Of a stretch of 64,000 nucleotides of DNA, positions 8,546 to 17,111 are shown one piece after another. The notes under the pieces were generated by a model, which searched no databases, was not told the DNA's origin, and worked only from the letters and a program-made list of their open reading frames with translations. The stretch spans positions 124,001-188,000 of the forward strand of contig JAJEGS010000021.1 of the NCBI GenBank assembly GCA_022819745.1, written 5' to 3'. This DNA is from Candidatus Latescibacterota bacterium (GTDB lineage Bacteria > Latescibacterota > UBA2968 > UBA8231). The number at the start of each line of letters is the position of its first letter. Positions within the stretch are counted from its first letter, which is position 1. Made by a program: the position numbers and the translations under genes.

Positions 8546-9448
8546 CTACTCGGCTTCGTCTAGCAGGGGCCTAAAGGCTTCGAGGCTGGGCACCTGTATG
8601 GCCGCCCGGAACAACTGCTTGAGGCGCTGCACATCGTCGATGGCTCCAATGCGGGCGGCCAACGGATCCGACGCGGCCAGCCCAAAGCGAATCGCCAGCA
8701 CGTCGAGCAGGTCTTCAACGGCGCGTTCGCGGCCTCCTTGCTCTATGCCTTGCTCTATGCCTTGCTCCCACGCTCGCTTGCGCAAAGTCTCAAGTAATGG
8801 AAATTCCGCCATGATCTCCTCCGAGATAAGAGAAAAAATGGTCGATTCCTCGCACACCAACGAACTCAACACCCCCATGTGTGCCAGCACACTCGCTTTG
8901 ACCGACCGAGGTGCAGTCAACCCCTCGGTCGTCTCTACGCATCGGCGCAACCACGCATCCACATCCATCCCTTCAGGACGACCCATCAGTGGCGTGAACG
9001 GTAGGACGCCCACGTTGCCCGACGCCAAATGCGCCAGCCCATCCAGTTCGGTCAGCCGGATCACCTTGTAGCGCAGCACCACCTCATAACCGACATCTTC
9101 TTGGATGTATTGCCCCGGATCGTGCCGACCCGCGTCGGGACGCAAGTAAATCACATGCGAGAACAGGCGCAAGCCATACTCAGCAAGGCAGCGTCCCATG
9201 TAGCGCGCCATCCGCAGCGGCATGGACAAGGCCGTGCTGTCGGTGGTCTGAAACTCGCAGTGAACTAACGCCTCCTGTCCGTTGATCTGCACCCGCAGCA
9301 GACTGTCCATCACCTGCGTCTCAACGGTGGTCTGCTCCGGGTTGAGCATATCCAGCATCTGCACCTGCGAGTGCCCGAGCAGAAAGGCCAAAAAGTCTTG
9401 CGGATAGGTGCTGATTAGGGACTTGGAAACACTATCAAAAGCGGCCAT
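8546..9448 (-). CDS. Rpn-family PD-(D/E)XK nuclease / transposase-like protein
   Basis: At 300 residues, this has the layout of Rpn/COG5464-type proteins. It starts with a short helical lead (FDSVSKSLISTYPQDFLAFLL), then a nuclease-like core with TVETQVMDSLLRV and HCEFQTT (the E-x-Q form of the E-x-K motif), followed by a helical C-terminus. A run of near-identical EQGI units near residue 240 comes from a 12-bp repeat in the DNA and is common in this family. Rpn proteins are recombination-promoting DNases. The start at 9448 has AAGG about 8 bases upstream; a longer reading from 9538 adds an unlikely Cys-rich leader. A degraded AAA-type gene start lies nearby. Confidence 0.75.
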   Translation of the reverse strand: MAAFDSVSKSLISTYPQDFLAFLLGHSQVQMLDMLNPEQTTVETQVMDSLLRVQINGQEALVHCEFQTTDSTALSMPLRMARYMGRCLAEYGLRLFSHVIYLRPDAGRHDPGQYIQEDVGYEVVLRYKVIRLTELDGLAHLASGNVGVLPFTPLMGRPEGMDVDAWLRRCVETTEGLTAPRSVKASVLAHMGVLSSLVCEESTIFSLISEEIMAEFPLLETLRKRAWEQGIEQGIEQGGRERAVEDLLDVLAIRFGLAASDPLAARIGAIDDVQRLKQLFRAAIQVPSLEAFRPLLDEAE

Positions 9449-9685
9449 CCGAGCCTTGCTGCTAAGCGCTGACGCGCTGGAGAGAATATATCCAATTGGG
9501 ATACAAATACAAACACAGCTAAGCAAAAATCGGGCCACGGCAGCGGTTCAGAGAGAAGGAGGGGATCGGAGGTGCTGGAGTGTAGCGGAAAGGATACAGG
9601 AGTGGGAGGTTGGGGAAATCGAGCGTGTCGCAACAGGTACGCCGATTGATTCAGCACCTCTATACCATTTTCCCGCAAAAGTAGC

Positions 9686-9784
9686 TTAGAGGTGTCTTAA
9701 GTCCTCGACGTAGAGCCAGCCATTCAAGCGGATGCGCCTGAAATCGGCCTCTCCGTAGGGAATGCGGGGGTAGGATACCGGCAT
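9686..9784 (-). pseudogene. 5' remnant of a DUF1703/AAA-ATPase-like gene
   Basis: A 32-codon frame with a proper ribosome-binding site (AGGAG, 5-6 bases before the ATG at 9784) encodes MPVSYPRIPYGEADF followed by RRIRLNGWLYVEDLRHL and a stop. This strongly resembles the N-terminal 30 residues of AAA-ATPase-like/DUF1703 proteins, which begin with a G-x-x-DF-x-x-I-R motif and a LYVDKT segment. The remaining 450 or so codons are absent; the frame ends and unrelated sequence with the Rpn gene follows. I read it as a truncated gene. The interval 9449-9865 otherwise shows nothing convincing. Confidence 0.5.
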
Positions 9785-9865
9785 GACGACTCCTAAAGCG
9801 AAGGAACGAGACTGAGCGTAACGATTGCGCAAAACAAGCGCAACGCGCTCACGTCCGACAAGAAA

Positions 9866-10276
9866 TCAGCGATTCGCCAACAGTTCCTCTATCTCAGGCG
9901 GAAAGCCGCGCTGCCCGTCGCGGTTGAGGCTGGTGCCGATGAGGCGGCCGTGTAGCACGTGTGCGCCGTCGGCTTCTCTGAAGATGTCTTGGACAAAGCA
10001 AAAGCGCAGGCGGCTCTCCCGCTCTACGCGCAGCTCGACTGTGAAGCGGTCGCCGCTGCGGAGAGGAGCCTTGTAGTCGATTTCTGCGCGGGTGAGGACC
10101 AAGTCGTGGCCCTGTTCGTGGAAGCGGGCAAAGCTGAGGCCGAGGCTTTGCAAGTACTGGTGGCGGGCGTGTTCGAGGTAGTGTTGGTAGATCGCGTTGT
10201 TGACAATGCCCTGTAAGTCGCATTCGTAGTCGCGGACGTCTAGGGTGAGCGTGAAGTCGGGAGGCTGTGCTGGCAT
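9866..10276 (-). CDS. acyl-CoA thioesterase, hotdog fold (YbgC/4-hydroxybenzoyl-CoA type)
   Basis: A single hotdog domain of 136 residues. The catalytic-type motif appears as VRDYECDLQGIVNNAIYQHYLEHAR with the conserved Asp (D-x-x-G-I-V-N-N), followed by the long helix and the TRAEIDYKAPLRSGD strand. Such cytoplasmic enzymes hydrolyse short or aromatic acyl-CoA thioesters. The ATG at 10276 has an AGGAAG site about 10 bases upstream. It is divergent from the UxuA-like gene, with an 87-base gap that must hold both promoters. Confidence 0.85.
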   Translation of the reverse strand: MPAQPPDFTLTLDVRDYECDLQGIVNNAIYQHYLEHARHQYLQSLGLSFARFHEQGHDLVLTRAEIDYKAPLRSGDRFTVELRVERESRLRFCFVQDIFREADGAHVLHGRLIGTSLNRDGQRGFPPEIEELLANR

Positions 10277-10363
10277 GTTGTTTCTTCCTATGGGCAAGAG
10301 GGATGCTGCTTGTTGGATTGGGGGGACTTGGCTATTTTGTGCCCCGCAAAAGGAGAGTGAGCA

Positions 10364-11326
10364 ATGTTCAAAATATCCGTTTGGCACGGCGATTTGTCGG
10401 ATTCGTACCTGCGCTACGTCACCCAACTCGGGGTCGATTGTTTGGACTTTGGCTCGGGCGATTACTTCCCGGGGGTCAAAGAGCAGGGCTATCCCGACTT
10501 GGACGCCGTGATAAAAATAAGAAAAAAAATCCGTTCTTGGGGGCTGGACTTCAATCGCGTGACCCTGCCGGACATAACCGAAAAGTTCATGTCCGGGGAG
10601 GACGACGGCGAGAAGGAGTTGGAAAACACGGTTGCGGCACTGAAGGTCTTTGCCGAGGCCGGGGCACCCATTGCGCGGCAGCGATTCCACGGCGATGTAT
10701 TTCCCTGGATGCTTCACCGCTGGAACTCGCCGCGGCGAGGCGGCTACCACTACCGAGCCGAGAGCCGCAGCTTGGCTGAGAGTGACGAGGGGCCACCTTC
10801 GCTAGAACAGCTCGATGTTTGGTGGGCGCGCTTTTGCACGGTGTACGAGCGCTTGGTGCCCATTGCCGAAGACCGCAACATCAAGCTGGCAATTCATCCT
10901 TCGGACTCGCCGCTGCCGGATACGCCGTTGGGCGGCTTGGGTTTTCACAAGGTCATCGACGCCTTTCCCAGCCGCCAAGTTGGGTACCTCTACTGCTGCG
11001 GCACGCGCGCTGAGGCTGGGGGCTTGCCGTTGGTGCTCGACGAGGTGCACAATTACGGGCGCAAGGGCCGGATCTTCATGGTGCATTTGCGCAATGTGCG
11101 CGGGAGCTTGGCCACGGCTGGGGGGTTTGAGGAGACCCTACTCGACGACGGCGACATGAATATGGCCAAAATTTTGCTGGAACTGGATCGGGTGGGTTTC
11201 GACGGGTGCATCAATCCAGACCATATACCGGCGCTGGAAGGAGACGAGGGGGCACTGACGCGGGGGTTGGCGTACTCGGTGGGGTACATCAAGGCGTTGT
11301 TTGCCGCGTTGGCGGCGATCAAATAG
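10364..11326 (+). CDS. mannonate dehydratase-like (UxuA family) TIM-barrel enzyme
   Basis: A protein of 320 residues, slightly shorter than typical UxuA. The barrel shows the metal/substrate motifs HPSDSP (near residue 185), FMVHLRNVRG and DDGDMNM, and ends with NPDHIPALEGD, all in the order expected for D-mannonate dehydratase. That reaction converts D-mannonate to 2-keto-3-deoxygluconate. Because uncharacterised UxuA paralogs are common, the exact sugar acid is not certain. A strong AAGGAG site precedes the ATG. It is followed 10 bases later by a Gfo/Idh-like gene, suggesting one sugar-acid operon. Confidence 0.75.
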   Translation: MFKISVWHGDLSDSYLRYVTQLGVDCLDFGSGDYFPGVKEQGYPDLDAVIKIRKKIRSWGLDFNRVTLPDITEKFMSGEDDGEKELENTVAALKVFAEAGAPIARQRFHGDVFPWMLHRWNSPRRGGYHYRAESRSLAESDEGPPSLEQLDVWWARFCTVYERLVPIAEDRNIKLAIHPSDSPLPDTPLGGLGFHKVIDAFPSRQVGYLYCCGTRAEAGGLPLVLDEVHNYGRKGRIFMVHLRNVRGSLATAGGFEETLLDDGDMNMAKILLELDRVGFDGCINPDHIPALEGDEGALTRGLAYSVGYIKALFAALAAIK

Positions 11327-11336
11327 TGGGATAAAG

Positions 11337-12530
11337 ATGAGCAAAAAGAAAATCGCGGCGATCATCACCGAATACCGACCTAGGTCGCACGCCGACGTGA
11401 TCGTCTCCAAGTTCCTCAAGGGATTTCCCACGGACGAAGGCTTGTGCGCGCCGAGGGTCGAGATCGCGTCTATGTACATCGACCAGTTTCCCGAAAACGA
11501 CATGGGACGGGCGATGGCCCAAGAGCACGGGGTGCCGATTTATAACAGCATCTCGGCGGCGCTGTGTCTGGGGGGACGGGAGTTGGTAGTGGATGGGGTG
11601 CTGTCCATTGGCGAGCACGGGGATTACGCCTGGAACGAGAAGGAGCAGCAGCTCTATCCGCGGCGCTACTTTATGGAGCAAATCTGCGGGGTGATGGCGA
11701 CGTCGAAGCGGGGGGTGCCGGTGTTCAACGACAAGCACTTGTCCTATAGCTGGACTGATGCGCTGTGGATGTACCAACGGGCGCAGGAGGTGGGAGCGGC
11801 GTTTATGGGTGGGTCTTCGCTGCCGGTGTGTTGGCGGCAGCCTTGGGTCGAGCACGAGTTGGAAACTCTGGTGGAGGAGGCGGTGGCGATTGGGTTTTCC
11901 GGGTTGGATATCTACGGATTCCACACGCTCGAAGTGCTCCAGTGCATGGTCGAACGACGGCAGGGAGGTGAGACGGGAGTGGCGGCAGTGACCTGTCTGG
12001 AGGGGGAGGCCGTGTGGAGGGCCGCTGACGAGGGATTGTGGTCGCGGGAACTAGCAGAGGCCGCCTGCGCGACTATTGTCGATAAGCCCGAGGGGACGAT
12101 GGAGGAACACTGCCAAAATCCGGCGCTTTTTGCGGTGGAATACAGCGACGGCTTGCGGGGGGCGGTGCTGATGCTCAACGGCTACGTCCACGATTTGGCG
12201 TACGCGGCGCGAGTTGATGGTCAGGTGCAAGCCTGCGAGTTCCACGCCCAAGGGCACGGCGGGCTGGAAGGAGCGTACGCGCATTTTAGCTACCTGTCGC
12301 TCAACGTCGAAGAGATGTTCCTGACCGGCGAGGCCCAGTATCCGGTCGAGCGCACACTGTTGACCAGCGGCATCCTCGAAGCGGCACTGACGTCGCGCTA
12401 CGAGGGGTACAAGCGGCTGGAGACGCCGTGGCTGGATTTGGAATACCAGTCGTATGATGCGTTCCGCTGGCGACCGACTGGGCCGCGGCCGACCGGAGCC
12501 TGTCTGGATCCGTGGCCGCCGAGGGCGTGA
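11337..12530 (+). CDS. Gfo/Idh-like protein of unknown function (carbohydrate-associated)
   Basis: A 397-residue protein opening with KKKIAAIITEYRPRSHADVI, a Rossmann-like strand followed by a conserved segment. Later conserved blocks are VDGVLSIGEHGDYAWNEK, VFNDKHLSYSW, FMGGSSLPVCWR and GFSGLDIYGFHTLE. I recall this as a Gfo/Idh/MocA-related family frequent in planctomycete and Latescibacteria-like genomes and usually left hypothetical. A role in modifying a sugar or sugar acid is inferred from the UxuA-like gene directly upstream (10-base gap). The ATG at 11337 was chosen; an upstream in-frame start would overlap the previous gene. Confidence 0.65.
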   Translation: MSKKKIAAIITEYRPRSHADVIVSKFLKGFPTDEGLCAPRVEIASMYIDQFPENDMGRAMAQEHGVPIYNSISAALCLGGRELVVDGVLSIGEHGDYAWNEKEQQLYPRRYFMEQICGVMATSKRGVPVFNDKHLSYSWTDALWMYQRAQEVGAAFMGGSSLPVCWRQPWVEHELETLVEEAVAIGFSGLDIYGFHTLEVLQCMVERRQGGETGVAAVTCLEGEAVWRAADEGLWSRELAEAACATIVDKPEGTMEEHCQNPALFAVEYSDGLRGAVLMLNGYVHDLAYAARVDGQVQACEFHAQGHGGLEGAYAHFSYLSLNVEEMFLTGEAQYPVERTLLTSGILEAALTSRYEGYKRLETPWLDLEYQSYDAFRWRPTGPRPTGACLDPWPPRA

Positions 12531-12549
12531 GCATTAAAGGAGGCGCTTG

Positions 12550-14073
12550 ATGCCTGCGTTCCAAGAGAGTCTGCGTCTAGCCCATCGGACCTTTGAAGAA
12601 GCGACCGGGCCAGCGTGCCATACCCTAGCGCAATTGGGCTTTGACCAGCCCTATCAAGCGCTGCGGCGGCTGGACCTGTTGGTCGATTTGGCGGGGCCAG
12701 CCTACGCCTTAGATCCCCCGGTGTCGCTGCTGGCGGCGGTGAGCCAGTCCGTCCAGCCCGACCAAGCGCTGCGGCGGTTGGAGCGGTTCTTGCAGAGAGC
12801 GGGCGGGATTACGGCGCTGCATCACCGGACCAACGACACTCCCATCTTGGGGCAGCAATTGGCGCAGATTTTGAGCTACAGCGGCTTTTTAACCGATGTA
12901 TTGATGCGCGACCCGGCGCACCTTTATTGGCTGCTGGCCGAGACGACCTACCTGAGCCAGCCGCTGGCCCTGTCTGCCCTGCGCCGCTCCTTAAGCCAAG
13001 AGACGGATGACGACGATCCTCTAGCGGCCTTGTACCGATTCCAGCGGCGCGAGTTACTGCGGTTGGGCGCGGCCCAAGTGCTGGGCATGAAAGACGTGCG
13101 GCAGGTCGGCCGCGAATTGGCCGACTTGGCCGACGGGATCGTAGATCAGGCCCTAAAGTGGGCTTGGGAGGAGTTGCTGCTGCGCTGGGGCCGGCCGCTG
13201 GACGAGCGCGGCCGGCCGGCCAAGTTTTGCGTGGTGGGCTTGGGCAAGTACGGCGGCCAAGAGCTCAACTACAGCTCGGATATCGATTTGTTGTTCATCT
13301 ACGACGAAGAAGGCGAAACGCGCGCTCCGCGCGGTGGCTATTCAGTAGATAACGGCCAGTTTTTTCGGCGCTTGGGCGAACGGCTTATCCAGTTGTTGAC
13401 CGAGATGACCGGGGAAGGATTTTTTTATCGCGTTGACATGCGGCTGCGGCCCGACGGAATCGATGGAGCCTTAGTGCGACCCTTGGCCAGCTACTTGAGT
13501 TACTACGAGGAACGAGGCGAGTTGTGGGAACGCCAAATGCTAATCAAGGCTCGCCGCGCCGCTGGTTCAACTCAAGTGTGGCAGCGCTTTCGCCAGATGC
13601 TGGTCCCTTTTGGCTTTCCGGGCCATTTCGCGGACGACCCGCGCCAAGAGATTGCCCGCGTCAAGCAACGCATTGAAGCTGAAATAGCGAGTAGGGCCGG
13701 TGAAAACAATATCAAGCTTCAGCCTGGCGGCATCCGCGACATTGAGTTCATCGTCCAGTGCTTGCAGCTACTCAACGGCCATACCCATTCGCAAATCCGC
13801 GCCCACAATACCCTGACGGCGATTGAGCGCCTGCGCCGGGCCGAATTGCTTGCGCCAGCGGACGCCCAGACCCTAAAGGAAGCCTATCGTTTTTTGCGGC
13901 AGCTAGAAAACTTGCTGCAAATTCAGGAGGCCCAGCCCGTGTACGCGGTGCCCGAAGAGGAGGAGGACCGCCAAATCCTAACCGAACTGCTGGAACTGGA
14001 CGAGCCGCTGGAGACGGTCTTGGAGGAGCATTGCCAAGGCGTCCGGCGGTTGTACGATGCAGTGTTTTCCTGA
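12550..14073 (+). CDS. glnE: half-length glutamine-synthetase adenylyltransferase (GlnE-like)
   Basis: A 507-residue protein carrying one nucleotidyltransferase module: VVGLGKYGGQELNYSSDID (about residues 227-246, with the DID metal site), then EGFFYRVDMRLRPDG, WERQMLIKARRAAG and GGIRDIEFIVQ, the helical GlnD/GlnE-type region. Full GlnE is about 950 residues with two such modules; only the first half (deadenylylating type) is present here, and no second module follows before the next gene. A strong AAGGAGG site sits 6 bases before the ATG at 12550. It may be a naturally short form, or may pair with a second gene elsewhere. Confidence 0.75.
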   Translation: MPAFQESLRLAHRTFEEATGPACHTLAQLGFDQPYQALRRLDLLVDLAGPAYALDPPVSLLAAVSQSVQPDQALRRLERFLQRAGGITALHHRTNDTPILGQQLAQILSYSGFLTDVLMRDPAHLYWLLAETTYLSQPLALSALRRSLSQETDDDDPLAALYRFQRRELLRLGAAQVLGMKDVRQVGRELADLADGIVDQALKWAWEELLLRWGRPLDERGRPAKFCVVGLGKYGGQELNYSSDIDLLFIYDEEGETRAPRGGYSVDNGQFFRRLGERLIQLLTEMTGEGFFYRVDMRLRPDGIDGALVRPLASYLSYYEERGELWERQMLIKARRAAGSTQVWQRFRQMLVPFGFPGHFADDPRQEIARVKQRIEAEIASRAGENNIKLQPGGIRDIEFIVQCLQLLNGHTHSQIRAHNTLTAIERLRRAELLAPADAQTLKEAYRFLRQLENLLQIQEAQPVYAVPEEEEDRQILTELLELDEPLETVLEEHCQGVRRLYDAVFS

Positions 14074-14079
14074 CTGAAC

Positions 14080-14170
14080 CCCCTAGGTATGGGATGCTTC
14101 GCTTCTCTCAGCATGACATGAACCGTGCCAGCACCTAGCGCACGGGAAGGACAGTGAGTAGCGTCAGTAA
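14080..14170. repeat. intergenic short inverted element after glnE
   Basis: The gap between glnE and the lactonase gene contains ATGCTTCGCTTCTCTCAGCAT, in which outer ATGCT and AGCAT can pair over a pyrimidine-rich loop. This type of GCTTCGCT...CAGCATGAC element recurs in intergenic regions of many environmental genomes. It may serve as a weak terminator or simply be an interspersed repeat. No gene is visible in the gap. Confidence 0.3.
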
Positions 14171-14213
14171 CCAATTTGGTCTTTAGCTTTCACACAATCC
14201 AAGGAGGGATACC

Positions 14214-15251
14214 ATGATGCAACGTCTCGCTACAATCGCGCTGGCCTTGGTGGCCAGCACTGCTTTCGCCCAAGAGCCGACGGGAGATCCGTCGATTATA
14301 CCTCCAGACGCCAAGCTCGAAGTGCTCTTCGACGGCGCGTTCTTTTCCGAGGGGCCAGCCGTGGCCTTCGATGGCTCGGTTTACTTCAGTGACATTACCT
14401 TTTCCATGGAATCGGGGATGCAGGCCGGGCACATCTGGCGCTACGATCCCAAGACCGGCCAGACCGCGGTCTTCCGCTCGCCCAGCGGCATGTCCAACGG
14501 CCTCAAGTTCGACGCGATGGGTCGGCTGATTGCTGCTGAAGGAGCGGATTTCGGGGGGCGGCGCGTGACGCGCACGGACCTTACAACCGGCAAGACCGAG
14601 ATCATCGCCGGGCTGTACGAAGGCCGCCCCTTTAACGCCCCCAACGACATTTCCATCGACGAAAAGGGCCGCATCTACTTCAGCGACCCGCGCTACTTGG
14701 GCCACGAGCCGATTGACCAACCGGTGATGGCGGTCTATCGCATTGACCTGGACGGTACCATTGAGCGGATCATTACCGACGCGGGCAAGCCCAACGGCGT
14801 CTGCGTGTCCCCGGACCAGCAGTCGCTCTACGTGGTGAGCAACGACAACGGCAATACGGGGATCTTCCGCTTGGAAGGCACGCCGGTGCACAAGGGCCGG
14901 ATGGCGCTGTTGGCGTACGACCTACATCCCGACGGCACGGCCACCTTCCGCGAGGTGCTCGTCGATTACTATCCCGAAGACGGGCCGGACGGCCTAGTCG
15001 TCGATGTCGAGGGCAACCTGTACGTGGCGGTGCGGGATATGACGCGCCCGGGCATTGTGGTGTATGCGCCCAGTGGTGAGGAACTGGGCTATATCCCCAC
15101 GCCCGTGGTCCCGACCAATGTGGCGTTTGGCCGCGGCGAGGAAAGCAAGACGCTCTACGTCACCTACGGAGGGGGCGCGCCGCCGGAAAACCCCGGGATC
15201 TTGGCCAAGATAACAGTCGGCAAGGACGGCTACCACCTACCGGCTCCGTGA
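14214..15251 (+). CDS. secreted SMP-30/gluconolactonase-family protein
   Basis: The 345-residue product carries a cleavable signal peptide (hydrophobic residues 5-18, ending AFA). The mature part is a six-bladed propeller with SEGPAV, PNDISIDEKGRIYFSD, GKPNGVCVSPDQQSLYVV and DGPDGLVVDVEGNLYVA, containing the Glu, Asn and Asp expected for the metal site. It probably opens a sugar lactone in the periplasm. A strong AAGGAGGG precedes tandem ATG codons at 14214. The symporter gene begins 4 bases after the stop, so lactone hydrolysis and uptake of the product acid are probably coupled. Confidence 0.85.
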   Translation: MMQRLATIALALVASTAFAQEPTGDPSIIPPDAKLEVLFDGAFFSEGPAVAFDGSVYFSDITFSMESGMQAGHIWRYDPKTGQTAVFRSPSGMSNGLKFDAMGRLIAAEGADFGGRRVTRTDLTTGKTEIIAGLYEGRPFNAPNDISIDEKGRIYFSDPRYLGHEPIDQPVMAVYRIDLDGTIERIITDAGKPNGVCVSPDQQSLYVVSNDNGNTGIFRLEGTPVHKGRMALLAYDLHPDGTATFREVLVDYYPEDGPDGLVVDVEGNLYVAVRDMTRPGIVVYAPSGEELGYIPTPVVPTNVAFGRGEESKTLYVTYGGGAPPENPGILAKITVGKDGYHLPAP

Positions 15252-15255
15252 TGCG

Positions 15256-16965
15256 ATGACCGCCTTAGACTGGGCCGTCGTGGTAGTGCTCAACGGCGGC
15301 ATCGTCGCCTATAGCCTGATTGCCTTCCGCAACAAGGGAGAGAGTTTCGACTGGTACCTCGCGGCCAAGTCCATGCCTTGGTGGGTGATTGGGCTGTCGG
15401 CGTTTGGCACGGCCGTTGATAGCGGCGATTACGTCGGCATTGTCGGCGGGTCCTACAACCTCGGGCTGTCGCAGTTGGCGCAGTGGTGGCTGGGCATTGC
15501 CGTGGGCTGGACCGTGCTCAGCTTCTTCGTCATCGTGCCGATGTACCGCTCGGGGGTTTTTACCAACGCCGAGTGGCTGGAGTTCCGCTTTGGGCCGTCC
15601 GTGCGGCTGCTGGCGGTCTTGATCAATGTTCAGTCGCGGACCAATGTGCTGGGCAACATCTTCTTTTCCATGTACTTGGTGTTGCACATCGTCGCCGACA
15701 TTGAGGCGACGACGTGTTGGTTTGTGGTGGTGGGCGTGGCCATCAGCTCGGTGCTCTACATCGTGCGCGGCGGGCTGCGGGCTGGCGTTCTGACCGACGC
15801 CCTGCAAAGCACGACGATGATCGTGGCTTCGTTCGTCCTGTGGGGATTTGCGTATTCGGGACTAGGCGGTTGGGAGGGGGTGGCGACGCGGCTGGAGGCG
15901 GCCGAAGAGGGGCTGGCAGACGCGCTGCTGAAGGTAGGAGGCTATTCGCCTGATGGCGTGCCCGCAATGGTGGTGATATTCGGTTTCTTGGTAGTGTTGA
16001 CTACATACGCGATCATCAATCAGTACGAGGCCATCCGCTTCTTGGGTGCGCGCTCGGAGTGGGACTTCAAAATGGCCGCGCTGGTGGCCAGTATCGCCAC
16101 GGCGATTTGTCTGTTCTTCAACGTCAGCTTGGGGCCGATGGCGCGGGCGCAATTTCCCGGTTTGGAGATCGTTGACCGGGCCTATCCGCTGATGATTGAG
16201 GCGTACCTGCCGGCGGGATTGGTCGGCTTGGTGGTCGCTGGCTTGGTGGCGGCTGGGTATTCTACCTTTGATTCGATCGGCATTGGCATTTCCTCGCTTT
16301 TTGTGCGCGACGTGTACGCGCGCTTCATCGTCAAAAACGGCACGGACGCGCACTACACCAAGGTGGGCCGGATCTCGGTGCCGATCATTCTGGCGCTGGG
16401 CTTTGTGTACGTGCCTTTTTTGGGCGAGAAGGGCATGCTACTGTTCTACCTGCGGCTGGCCGGGGCCATTGCTGTGCCCCTGATGACGGTGATGTTGGTG
16501 GGCGTTTTCACGCGGGTGCATCGCCAAACGGGGATCGTCGGTTTGCTGGTGGGCTTAGGCTATGGGATGTCGGCGATCTTGGCCGATTTCAATGAGTGGC
16601 CGCTGCCGGTGTGGTATCAGAATACTTGGTGGACCTATCTGTGGAACTTGGTGCTGCCCGCGCTGAGTATGCTCGTCGCTTCAAAGGTGATCGACTGGCG
16701 GCGCGGTCCGGTGCGCGACGAAGAATTGCGCGGGCTGATTTACGTTCGCCACGAAGATCCGGCTGTACTGCGTCCACTCATGGGCCAGCGGCTCGCGGCG
16801 CTGGAAGGCACTTGGTTGCAGAAGACCCTGACGGAAGCACCCATCCGACCGGAGTATCCTTTTGCCGTGGGAACTGACGGGCCGCGCTGGTATTTGCGGC
16901 CGGGGGTGTGGATTGGGCTTTATTTGGCGGTGGCGAGTATCTTGCTTTTTGTGGTGTTGTGGTAG
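15256..16965 (+). CDS. sodium:solute symporter (SSS family)
   Basis: At 569 residues with about 13-14 hydrophobic segments, this fits the SSS/SLC5 fold. The N-terminal helix LDWAVVVVLNGGIVAYSLIAF is followed by a conserved AAKSMPWWVIGLSAFGTAVDSGDYVG sodium-site region and ending with a short C-terminal helix. It would import a sugar, sugar acid or similar solute with sodium. The gap to the upstream secreted lactonase is only 4 bases, and the pair likely forms one operon. A soluble loop lies between the last two helices. Confidence 0.85.
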   Translation: MTALDWAVVVVLNGGIVAYSLIAFRNKGESFDWYLAAKSMPWWVIGLSAFGTAVDSGDYVGIVGGSYNLGLSQLAQWWLGIAVGWTVLSFFVIVPMYRSGVFTNAEWLEFRFGPSVRLLAVLINVQSRTNVLGNIFFSMYLVLHIVADIEATTCWFVVVGVAISSVLYIVRGGLRAGVLTDALQSTTMIVASFVLWGFAYSGLGGWEGVATRLEAAEEGLADALLKVGGYSPDGVPAMVVIFGFLVVLTTYAIINQYEAIRFLGARSEWDFKMAALVASIATAICLFFNVSLGPMARAQFPGLEIVDRAYPLMIEAYLPAGLVGLVVAGLVAAGYSTFDSIGIGISSLFVRDVYARFIVKNGTDAHYTKVGRISVPIILALGFVYVPFLGEKGMLLFYLRLAGAIAVPLMTVMLVGVFTRVHRQTGIVGLLVGLGYGMSAILADFNEWPLPVWYQNTWWTYLWNLVLPALSMLVASKVIDWRRGPVRDEELRGLIYVRHEDPAVLRPLMGQRLAALEGTWLQKTLTEAPIRPEYPFAVGTDGPRWYLRPGVWIGLYLAVASILLFVVLW

Positions 16966-17111
16966 ATAAGGGTCTTCTACTGACTGCAAAAGGGTTGGGT
17001 TATGAGCGAACAGAATTATGAATCTGGCATTCCACACTGGCGAGTTCCGTCGTAAGTTCGAGTTTGGTCTCGCGTAGTTAAGGAATCAATCAAACAAGTA
17101 GAGATTGTAAA
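16966..17111. other. intergenic boundary before the McrBC pair
   Basis: Base composition drops from GC-rich to AT-rich across this stretch. It holds only a 17-codon frame (17002-17055, MSEQNYESGIPHWRVPS) with a weak ribosome-binding site. That could be the beginning of a lost gene at the edge of an acquired block, but it is too short to support. The presumed promoter for mcrB is here; no strong consensus boxes could be fixed. Confidence 0.3.

Noticed and set aside
8740..8768. Tandem 12-bp repeat that might be a minisatellite
   Set aside because: It lies inside the Rpn-like gene and encodes EQGI units that recur in this family.
17002..17055. 17-codon frame before mcrB
   Set aside because: Too short and without homolog evidence; mentioned only as a possible relic.
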